Of a DNA stretch of 64,000 bases, positions 41,313-47,622 are shown piece by piece. How positions within the stretch are numbered: the first letter of the stretch is position 1; every line of letters starts with the position of its first letter. The DNA lies in the NCBI GenBank assembly GCA_964643075.1, contig CAZXQO010000013.1, positions 1-64,000 of the forward strand, written 5' to 3'. Origin of the DNA: Desulfocucumis sp964643075. Lineage in GTDB: Bacteria; Bacillota; Desulfotomaculia; Desulfotomaculales; Desulfocucumaceae. A model generated the notes under the pieces. That model made no database searches and was not told the DNA's origin. It saw only the letters and a program-made list of their open reading frames with translations. The position numbers were made by a program, and so were the translations under genes.

Positions 41313-42155
41313 ATGAACACTTTAAAAGCCTGGCTTTTGATGGGTGCGCTTACAATTTTACTGGTTTTAATGGGGAACGCTTTCAACGGGAGTTCGGGCG
41401 CAGTTACTTTTTTCCTGATAGCCATGGCGATGAACTTTTTTGGCTACTTCTTCAGCGACAAGATTGCCATTAAGATGACAGGTTCGTACCCTGTTTCCGA
41501 GGCTGAAGCTCCGGATCTTTACGCCATAGTGGGGAGGTTGTCCCAGCGTGCCGGCATTCCCATGCCCAAACTCTTCGTGACTCCGTCCGACCAGCCTAAC
41601 GCCTTCGCCACCGGGCGCAATCCCGGGCATGCCGCTGTGGCCGTAACTGAAGGAATTATGCGTATATTGAATCGCTCAGAGGTTGAAGGGGTGCTAGCTC
41701 ATGAATTAGCCCATGTAAAAAACAGGGATGTATTGGTGGGCACCATCGCTGCCGCCCTGGCCGGCGCTATTAGCATGATTGCCAATGTATTTCAGTGGGC
41801 GGCTATATTCGGCATAGGCAGGGGGGACGATGATGAGGGAGGCAGTATGATCGGAGGTCTGGCTATGGCTTTACTCGCGCCTATAGCGGCAATGATTATT
41901 CAGCTTGCCATATCCCGCTCCCGGGAATATCAGGCCGACGCCACCGGCGCTCATATAGCAGGTTCCACGGAGGGGCTGTCCAATGCACTGCTGAAGCTGG
42001 AATCAGCTGCGCGCCGTATTCCTATGCAGGTTAGCCCGGCAGCATCCCACCTGTTTATTGTAAATCCCCTCTCCGGGGCATCCTTAATGAAGCTGTTCAG
42101 CACTCACCCGCCTATTGAGGAAAGGGTGGCCAGGCTTAGGGGCATGAGATTGTAG
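41313..42155 (+). CDS. htpX: HtpX-like membrane zinc metalloprotease (M48)
   Basis: 280 residues. Two N-terminal membrane segments (about 7-22 and 31-48), zinc motif H130-E-L-A-H134 in VLAHELAHVKNRD, two further hydrophobic segments (about 143-165 and 180-200), the third ligand Glu in SREYQADATGAHIAG, and the C-terminal FSTHPPIEERVARLRGM. HtpX removes damaged membrane proteins. AGGGGGT lies upstream of ATG 41313. Its neighbour MerR regulator probably controls it. Confidence 0.95.
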   Translation: MNTLKAWLLMGALTILLVLMGNAFNGSSGAVTFFLIAMAMNFFGYFFSDKIAIKMTGSYPVSEAEAPDLYAIVGRLSQRAGIPMPKLFVTPSDQPNAFATGRNPGHAAVAVTEGIMRILNRSEVEGVLAHELAHVKNRDVLVGTIAAALAGAISMIANVFQWAAIFGIGRGDDDEGGSMIGGLAMALLAPIAAMIIQLAISRSREYQADATGAHIAGSTEGLSNALLKLESAARRIPMQVSPAASHLFIVNPLSGASLMKLFSTHPPIEERVARLRGMRL

Positions 42156-42196
42156 GTTTGTATTAAAAGAAATATCTTAGCTTCATAGAAGCATTG

Positions 42197-42231
42197 AAAA
42201 TCCCCCTGGTTGATAAGACCAGGGGGATTTT
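42197..42231. terminator. Bidirectional terminator after htpX
   Basis: AAAATCCCCCTGGT and ACCAGGGGGATTTT form a perfect 14-bp stem with a 7-base loop, shared by htpX and the convergent small membrane protein gene. Confidence 0.92.
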
Positions 42232-42233
42232 CA

Positions 42234-42695
42234 TCAGGTGTTTTTGTTGTTGTTAATCATTTCTTTTCTATCCATTCGGTTCAGAATATCATTCATGTTT
42301 ACATAAACAAACAGGAAGCACGTAGCAACGGCAAATGCAAGAAACACTTCCTCATGAACCATTTTTTTGCTGTACAGCACATAAGACCCTGCGGTTAGTA
42401 GCAATGCAATCAGCAGCGGTATGACAGAAAATATTAAGAAGAAGAAATAGCATTTGCCGATGCTGTTTGTAAGGGTTTGTCCATTTTTATGCAATGCAAT
42501 AAACATGCTATCCTTTTCTGCCCGCTTGAAAATGGACTGTAGCTCCCCCGGTGCGAAATCAAATTGTCCCGTGATGGTGTAAGAGGTATTGAGTTCATCA
42601 TAGCGTTTTTTAATCATTTGCCTGCCAAACAATTTCAAATACTTTTCCAGAACTCTTTCAGAAAACTCTATACTGGTAATTATCATTTTATCCAT
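42234..42695 (-). CDS. Membrane protein of unknown function
   Basis: 153 residues. A soluble N-terminal half (about 1-80, ERVLEKYLKLFGRQMIKKRYDEL) precedes two membrane segments (about 83-105, CYFFFLIFSVIPLLIALLL; and ~117-137, FLAFAVATCFLFVYVNM). No family is recognised. ATG 42695 is used with GGGGTG six bases upstream; ATG 42710 overlaps that SD. It appears monocistronic. Confidence 0.7.
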   Translation of the reverse strand: MDKMIITSIEFSERVLEKYLKLFGRQMIKKRYDELNTSYTITGQFDFAPGELQSIFKRAEKDSMFIALHKNGQTLTNSIGKCYFFFLIFSVIPLLIALLLTAGSYVLYSKKMVHEEVFLAFAVATCFLFVYVNMNDILNRMDRKEMINNNKNT

Positions 42696-42830
42696 ATTAT
42701 TACACCCCATGTTAAGACAATTTCTTTAAGGAGCCATTTTGTATAATGATTATATTCGCTCATGCAAGTTTGTGCAACTAGTCACAATAAACTTGTAATA
42801 TTCTGAATTTATTGTATTAATAAACAATTA

Positions 42831-42868
42831 TGCAAAAAAGCAACTCTACAGAGAGTTGCTTTTTTGCA
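42831..42868 (-). terminator. Terminator of the c-di-GMP operon
   Basis: A perfect 17-bp stem has AAAAAAGCAACTCT/AGAGTTGCTTTTTT at its core with an ACAG loop. It lies 82 bases past the end of the minus-strand CBS-GGDEF gene, reading as a stem followed by T-run in that direction. Confidence 0.88.
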
Positions 42869-42949
42869 TGTTTACCTGATATGTCAGTCGAGCCGATGGG
42901 TTTGTAGTAATCAGCGATTATGCCTTAAAATATTGAGTTACTTTAAACA

Positions 42950-43786
42950 TTAGACAGTAAGATACTTGACTCCCATTGACTTTGCTCTGGTTGATGCAAG
43001 ACTGGCTTTATTTATCAGGTTTTCAACAACATTTTTCTGTCTTACGGTATTTCTGTTGTACTTGCGTTTCCCTCCGCTTATACCTGCAGAAACCGTGACT
43101 GGAAACCCCGTTTTAATTGTATGATCAGCTATATTGTCGATGATTCCTATGATTAATTCTTCCGCCTGCCGGGTCTTTTTGGAGGTGACGACAACGAATT
43201 CATCACCTCCATACCTGCATACGTAATCATTGTCGTCGTTCACATATTCCTTAAGGATGCCGGCTATAATTTTAAGGCAGTTATCACCGTTGACATGTCC
43301 GTATTTTTTGTTGAATTCACCGAAGCTATTTATATCAAGCAGGATTACACTTATTTCGTTTCCTGCCTCTAATAGCTTGGTAGCGATCATGTATATAAAA
43401 GAAGAATTGTAAATGCCGGTAAGGTGGTCAGATAATTGGCTGACATATTTAATAATCTTCTTTTTGGTTACTATGCCAACAATTTTTTCTTTTTCCGCTA
43501 CCGGGAGTCGCTCTATTTTGTGCGCCTTCATTAATTCGGCCACATCCCAGGTAGTGTCTAACGGGGAACAGCAGACTACCTTTTTAGTCATGGCATCAGC
43601 TACTATTCTATTGGGATGGTTGAGGCGAATGTCTCTTGAAGTGATAATTCCTGAAAGCCTGTTTCCTTCAACAACGGGCAAACCGCCTATATTGTTTTCC
43701 TGCATGTATTCGGCAGCGAATAAAACACTTTTATCCGGGTGAATGGTAAGAACCGGGTTAGTCATAATATCCTTTACTTCTAGCAT
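42950..43786 (-). CDS. CBS-pair GGDEF protein (predicted diguanylate cyclase)
   Basis: 278 residues. Two CBS motifs (VKDIMTNPVLTIHPD at 4-18 and VADAMTKKVVCCSPLD at 62-77) form a likely nucleotide sensor. A GGDEF domain follows from about 120 (HLTGIYN), with an intact GGDEF at 193-197 in CRYGGDEFVVV. The inhibitory RxxD I-site five residues upstream is absent (NDDNDY there), so product inhibition at that site is unlikely. It should make c-di-GMP in the cytosol under control of an adenine nucleotide. It is the last gene of a three-gene operon 20 bases after its neighbour. Confidence 0.93.
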   Translation of the reverse strand: MLEVKDIMTNPVLTIHPDKSVLFAAEYMQENNIGGLPVVEGNRLSGIITSRDIRLNHPNRIVADAMTKKVVCCSPLDTTWDVAELMKAHKIERLPVAEKEKIVGIVTKKKIIKYVSQLSDHLTGIYNSSFIYMIATKLLEAGNEISVILLDINSFGEFNKKYGHVNGDNCLKIIAGILKEYVNDDNDYVCRYGGDEFVVVTSKKTRQAEELIIGIIDNIADHTIKTGFPVTVSAGISGGKRKYNRNTVRQKNVVENLINKASLASTRAKSMGVKYLTV

Positions 43787-43806
43787 TAAAAAAACCAGCT
43801 TCCCGT

Positions 43807-44166
43807 TTAAATAATAAGTTCCTTATAGACAGTAATTGTCAAATCCAGTTTTGCCTTTAGCAGGGTTTTTTCAATATTTATTTTGAGTGCTTCCTCTAAC
43901 AAGTTATCGAGCAAGAGGTCTTTAGATATCCATCTAAATAGAGATGTCCTCACAGCAACGGCCTCAACCGGCCCGTCGTCAAATAAAATTAATTCGTACT
44001 GCTCGGGAGCAAGTGCATCAACCATTCTTCTCACTGCTTCCGGTCCTATGGGAGCACGTCGGCCAATTACCAGAACGTCTTGCATCGGCGGCAGTTCGAA
44101 TTCTGAAAAGCGAATATTCATTTCGGCCTTTCTTTTACTCGAAGCCTTCTTGCTAATGTCGTTCAT
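43807..44166 (-). CDS. Unknown 119-residue protein inside the c-di-GMP operon
   Basis: 119 residues from ATG 44166 with AAAGAAAGG upstream; an in-frame ATG at 44199 is possible. No family is recognised. It has a basic N-terminus (SKKASSKRKAEMNIR), a compact middle (MQDVLVIGRRAPIGPEAVRRMVDALA) and a strand ELILFDDGPVEAVAVRTSLF that could be a small ligand-binding alpha/beta fold. There is no signal peptide or membrane segment. It is sandwiched between the HD-GYP and GGDEF genes, which makes it a candidate adaptor or effector of that pathway. Confidence 0.72.
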   Translation of the reverse strand: MNDISKKASSKRKAEMNIRFSEFELPPMQDVLVIGRRAPIGPEAVRRMVDALAPEQYELILFDDGPVEAVAVRTSLFRWISKDLLLDNLLEEALKINIEKTLLKAKLDLTITVYKELII

Positions 44167-44198
44167 GTTATAATTACCTTTCTTTCGGGGTATAACCA

Positions 44199-44792
44199 TT
44201 AAGTAAAAGGGGTAATAGGGTGAAAGTTACTGGAAGTTTTTTTGATAAGATTAATGATGCACGTTTCAAATTGCTCAACTAATTCAGGAGAAAACTGCAG
44301 GCCTTTATTTTTATTTAACTCATGCAAGGTTTCGAACAGTGTTTTTGTTTTTTGATATGGCCTGCTGGTGGTCATAGCGTCAAAAGCGTCGGCTATAGTC
44401 ACAATTTGCGCTGGCTCAGGTATTTCATTTCCATTCAGACGCTCATAACCGGCTCCGTCCCAGCGTTCGTGATGATATAGAATTATAGGCAATATGCTTT
44501 GGTAACCATTAAAATTCTTTATTAATTCTGAGCCGATAAGCGTATGTTTTTTCACAATAGCAAACTCTTCTTCTGTTAGTCTGCCCGGCTTGTTTAATAA
44601 TTTTTCTTGTATTTTGGTTTTACCTATGTCATGAAGTAAAGCCCCGATGGCAAGTGCTTGTATTCTTTCGTTGTTGTATCCTATATATTCGGCGAGTCTT
44701 ACCGATAAATAAGATACATTATATGAATGCGCGCGCAGTTCACCGGGAAAAATATCTACAATGTTTTTTGCCAACTCACTATCAAGTTTCAT
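44199..44792 (-). CDS. HD-GYP domain protein (predicted c-di-GMP phosphodiesterase)
   Basis: 197 residues, nearly all HD-GYP domain. Metal motif His54-Asp55 in ALLHDIGKTKI, HTLIGSEL, HHERWDGAGYE at 107-117 and ADAFDAMTTSRPY are intact. The GYP tripeptide is Gly-Tyr-Glu here, a variant whose effect on activity is uncertain. It has no sensory N-terminal domain, so regulation probably occurs on expression, through the riboswitch in its leader. ATG 44792 with TAGGAG upstream is chosen over ATG 44849, which lies in the leader. Confidence 0.93.
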   Translation of the reverse strand: MKLDSELAKNIVDIFPGELRAHSYNVSYLSVRLAEYIGYNNERIQALAIGALLHDIGKTKIQEKLLNKPGRLTEEEFAIVKKHTLIGSELIKNFNGYQSILPIILYHHERWDGAGYERLNGNEIPEPAQIVTIADAFDAMTTSRPYQKTKTLFETLHELNKNKGLQFSPELVEQFETCIINLIKKTSSNFHPITPFT

Positions 44793-44796
44793 GTTA

Positions 44797-44838
44797 CTCC
44801 TACTCTTAGGCGTGTGTGCATCGAATGATGGGAGTAGG
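44797..44838 (-). promoter_or_regulatory. RBS-closing hairpin below the riboswitch
   Basis: On the minus strand CCTACTC (44838-44832) pairs with GAGTAGG (44805-44799). The latter overlaps the SD AGGAG (44801-44797) of the HD-GYP gene. This is a likely translational expression platform for the riboswitch just upstream. Confidence 0.55.
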
Positions 44839-44859
44839 TTATACAGCAAAAAACACTGT

Positions 44860-44971
44860 CTCTACCGCAGCCTGGCAATCGTAACGGTAATGAAGAAGAT
44901 TGTAATGCTTTACCGTTTTAGACCCATGGCTTTGCGCCCTACTCTTTCGATGGTAGTTTGCCTTTGCGAAA
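44860..44971 (-). promoter_or_regulatory. c-di-GMP-I (GEMM-I) riboswitch
   Basis: Read on the minus strand, the leader contains GCAAAGGCAAAC, then CATCGAAAGAG (GAAA tetraloop), GGGCGCAAAGCCATGGGTCTAA in two adjoining blocks, an AACGGTAA...TTACCGTT stem (P2 type), and TGCCAGGCTGCGG, which closes P1 with TCGCA. These are the conserved elements of GEMM-I in the correct order and spacing. The base before CAAAC is G, as in c-di-GMP (not cGAMP) binders. By my alignment the A of GGGACGCAAAG is G here. It sits about 70 bases before the HD-GYP start. Confidence 0.88.
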
Positions 44972-44984
44972 CAGATTTATAATG

Positions 44985-45092
44985 TTACATTAAATATTAT
45001 AAAACCATATGTATACATATTACAACAAAAATAAACCGTCAATATAATTATTTTGTCAAATAATTATATTGCGTGGGATTTGATGTTAATAA
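44985..45092. promoter_or_regulatory. Divergent promoter region with two perfect palindromes
   Basis: ATATGTATACATAT (45007-45020) is a perfect 14-base palindrome; it sits just upstream of a TATAAT (45001-44996) on the minus strand, a likely -10 for the riboswitch transcript. A second inverted repeat, CAATATAATTATTT/AAATAATTATATTG with a TGTC loop (45040-45071), lies 21 bases before the XRE gene. They are candidate operators for the XRE protein. Confidence 0.55.
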
Positions 45093-45422
45093 ATGTTGAA
45101 AAAAACTGTAGGGAAAAACATACGCGCAATCAGAAAACTAAAGGGTTTTTCTCAGGGTGAGCTTGCTGTTCGTGCAGGTTTTACACCATCTTATTGGGGA
45201 TACCTTGAAAGAGGTCAGAAAAACCCTTCTGTAGAGCTTGTTGAGAAAGTAGCGGCAGCTCTTGAGATTGAACCGTATATTTTATTTGTCGATTCATCCC
45301 CAGGAAATCTTCCTTCAGAAATAACACTGTTGTTCTATATAATTAGCAGCATGGGCCAAATACACATGAAATTTATACAGGATGTTTTAAACGCGTATAT
45401 TAAGGCGCATAAAATACAGTAA
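45093..45422 (+). CDS. XRE family transcriptional regulator
   Basis: 109 residues. Helix-turn-helix at about 8-62 (IRAIRKLKGFSQGELAVRAGFTPSYWGYLERGQ, parts given) followed by a helical C-terminal region of ~45 residues (TLLFYIISSMGQIHMKFIQDVL), probably for dimerisation, SinR-like in plan. The SD before ATG 45093 is weak. It is divergent from the c-di-GMP operon and preceded by a long perfect inverted repeat, which suggests autoregulation and control of that operon. No phage genes are nearby. Confidence 0.88.
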   Translation: MLKKTVGKNIRAIRKLKGFSQGELAVRAGFTPSYWGYLERGQKNPSVELVEKVAAALEIEPYILFVDSSPGNLPSEITLLFYIISSMGQIHMKFIQDVLNAYIKAHKIQ

Positions 45423-45665
45423 TAGAGGAAGCCAATAATAGTTTTTTAGAGTGTATCGTGTAAAAACAAGCTGGACAGGTTTAGTTAAATGCCAGGGTCG
45501 GGCTCAATCCCGGAAGAAATCCTTGATTGAAATTAAGATCAACACAATGTAACGTAACGATTAAGAAGGCACGGTTGGGGCCTTCTTTTAGTTCGGTTAA
45601 AGTATGCTATAATGGAACACAGCATTGAAATGGTAAAAATTATACTGCAAAAATAGGTGATATAG
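45423..45665. other. Intergenic region between XRE gene and miaB
   Basis: No gene. A GTCGGGCTCAATCCCGG hairpin lies near 45496-45513 and a terminator at 45562-45590. The sequence GTAACGTAACG at about 45549 resembles the AGCGTAACGT motif upstream of merR and htpX but lacks the rest. Confidence 0.4.
45562..45590 (+). terminator. Terminator upstream of miaB
   Basis: AAGAAGGC/GCCTTCTT stem with a 9-base loop, followed by TTTTA. It probably ends the XRE transcript. Confidence 0.78.
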
Positions 45666-46994
45666 ATGAGCACTTTAAAGCAAAAAAAGTATCTAATAAT
45701 TACCTTCGGCTGTCAGATGAACGAGCATGACGCGGAGGTTATGGCCGGTACCCTTGAACAACTGGGTTATATCAACACCGATGACCGCGAGGAAGCGGAT
45801 ATTATACTGATCAATACCTGTTGTGTCAGGGAAACTGCCGAAAATAAAGTTTACGGACTGTTGGGAAGGCTAAGAAAACTAAAAGAAAAAAACCATGAAT
45901 TAATCATAGCCATCGGAGGGTGCATGACCCAGCAGGAGGAGACGGCATTAAAGATTAAGCAGCGCTTCAGCCATGTGGATTTAATTTTCGGTACGCACAG
46001 CCTGCATGAGTTGCCTGATCTGATCAGGAAAATTGAAGCAAGGCGTAGCCGGCTGCTGATACATAAGCGGGAACACCAGGGAGTATTTGAAAACCTGCCC
46101 ATAAAAAGGGGGCCGGGAATAAAAGCCTGGGTACCGGTTACATACGGCTGCAACAATTTCTGTACCTACTGTATTGTGCCATATGTCAGGGGCAGGGAAC
46201 GCAGCAGGAAGCCGGTGGACATATGTAGTGATATTGATAAACTGGCCTGGGCAGGTTTCCAAGAAGTTACCCTGCTTGGTCAAAATGTTAATTCATACGG
46301 CAAGGATCTTGGCAATACAGACTTTGCGGATTTACTATCCCGGGTGAACGCAATTGATGGTATAACCAGAATTAGGTTCATGACTTCCCATCCCAGGGAT
46401 TTTAACGGCTCGCTAATCAAAGCCGTAACCAGGCTGGACAAGGTGTGTGAACATATCCACCTCCCGGTACAGGCAGGAAGCGATAGTATATTGAAAGTAA
46501 TGAACAGGGGTTATTCCAGGGAATATTATTTTGAACTGGTTCAGACCATAAGAAGTCATATCCCCGGCGTAGCCCTGACCACGGATATTATGGTTGGCTT
46601 TCCGGGCGAAACCGAAAAAGATTTTGAGGAGACTCTTGATATGGTAGAGAAAATCCGTTTTGACGGAGCCTTTACCTTTGTTTATAACGTTCGGGAAGGA
46701 ACTCCGGCGGCTAAAATGCCGGGACAGGTGCCGGAAGAAGTTAAAAGCAACAGAATAAAAAGGCTGGTAGACATGCAAAATGCCATATCACTACAGCTAA
46801 ACCAAAGCGAGGCCGGCAGGGTGCACGAGGTTCTGATCGATGGTTCCAACAAGACAAACGCAAACCTGTTAAGTGGCAGGACCAGAACCAACAAGCTGGT
46901 GACATTTCCCGCCGCCGGAAAATCGTCTGGAGATACGGTCCGGGTACTGATCAAAAGCAGCGCCCTTACTTACCTGGAGGGCGAAATAGTTTAA
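45666..46994 (+). CDS. miaB: tRNA-2-methylthio-N6-isopentenyladenosine37 methylthiotransferase
   Basis: 442 residues. UPF0004 domain with three Cys (FGCQMNEHD, NTCCVRETAENKVYG, GGCMTQQE), a radical-SAM motif GCNNFCTYCIVPYVRGRERSR, and a C-terminal TRAM domain (about 375-442). It thiomethylates i6A37 of tRNA; the isopentenyl group is made by MiaA, encoded at 56.2 kb. ATG 45666 follows AATAGGTGAT. mutS-side genes follow in the same direction, as in B. subtilis ymcB-ymcA-mutS. Confidence 0.96.
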   Translation: MSTLKQKKYLIITFGCQMNEHDAEVMAGTLEQLGYINTDDREEADIILINTCCVRETAENKVYGLLGRLRKLKEKNHELIIAIGGCMTQQEETALKIKQRFSHVDLIFGTHSLHELPDLIRKIEARRSRLLIHKREHQGVFENLPIKRGPGIKAWVPVTYGCNNFCTYCIVPYVRGRERSRKPVDICSDIDKLAWAGFQEVTLLGQNVNSYGKDLGNTDFADLLSRVNAIDGITRIRFMTSHPRDFNGSLIKAVTRLDKVCEHIHLPVQAGSDSILKVMNRGYSREYYFELVQTIRSHIPGVALTTDIMVGFPGETEKDFEETLDMVEKIRFDGAFTFVYNVREGTPAAKMPGQVPEEVKSNRIKRLVDMQNAISLQLNQSEAGRVHEVLIDGSNKTNANLLSGRTRTNKLVTFPAAGKSSGDTVRVLIKSSALTYLEGEIV

Positions 46995-47147
46995 AGACTA
47001 ACTTTATTGACATATTTAAAAAAATAGATCTAAAATTTTGCCGGAGGGAGGATAATTGACTCTGCCATGGAAATAAACTAAAAATAATAAAGAAACCGTA
47101 CTGGGGTGTAATCGCATCCTTTAAGCGGCAATACGGAGGTGTAATTA

Positions 47148-47537
47148 ATGCCTGTACTTGATAAAGCCAGGGAATTGGGAGAGGAAATTTCATCCTCGCA
47201 GGAGTTAATACGGATGAGGGATACCCAAAACGCTATGCTGGCCAGCCCTGAGGCCAGTGATTTGGTGGGAGAGTTCAATGACAAACAAAAGAAATACATG
47301 GCCCTCAGATCCCAGGGGATTGAATTGAACGAAAGCCAGCAAAAAGATGTTGAAGATCTGGAAAAAAGAATGCTGGATAACCCGCTGATTGTTGATTTTT
47401 TCCGGGCGCAACAGGAGTTTGAAAGAATGCTGGAGGGAATAAACAATATCATCAGCAGTGCAATTTCCGGAGAATCATCTTCTTGCGCTGGAGGGTCCTG
47501 CTCCGATGACTGCTGCTCTTCCTGCAGCGGTTGTTAA
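47148..47537 (+). CDS. YlbF/YmcA family protein with Cys-rich tail
   Basis: 129 residues. The helical YlbF/YmcA domain (about 1-105) is followed by a 20-residue tail with six Cys (113, 118, 122, 123, 126, 129). In B. subtilis YlbF, YmcA and YaaT form the Y complex, which carries 4Fe-4S clusters and affects RNase Y and Spo0A phosphorylation. The gene order miaB-ymcA-mutS is conserved with Bacillus, so this is the ymcA position. ATG 47148 has ACGGAGGTG upstream. Confidence 0.87.
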   Translation: MPVLDKARELGEEISSSQELIRMRDTQNAMLASPEASDLVGEFNDKQKKYMALRSQGIELNESQQKDVEDLEKRMLDNPLIVDFFRAQQEFERMLEGINNIISSAISGESSSCAGGSCSDDCCSSCSGC

Positions 47538-47544
47538 TATTCGG

Positions 47545-47573
47545 AAACCCGGCCTTCAGGCCGGGTTTTTTCC
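47545..47573 (+). terminator. Terminator between ylbF-like gene and mutS
   Basis: AACCCGGCC/GGCCGGGTT 9-bp stem with a TTCA loop, followed by seven T. Confidence 0.93.
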
Positions 47574-47622
47574 TTTTTGCAGACAATTATTTATGTTATA
47601 ATTTTGCCAGGAGGGATTGACG

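Noticed and set aside
42696..42949. Possible small RNA or gene between the 158-codon frame and the CBS-GGDEF gene.
   Set aside because: Only the terminator hairpin at 42831-42868 stands out; the rest is AT-rich with no frame or structure.
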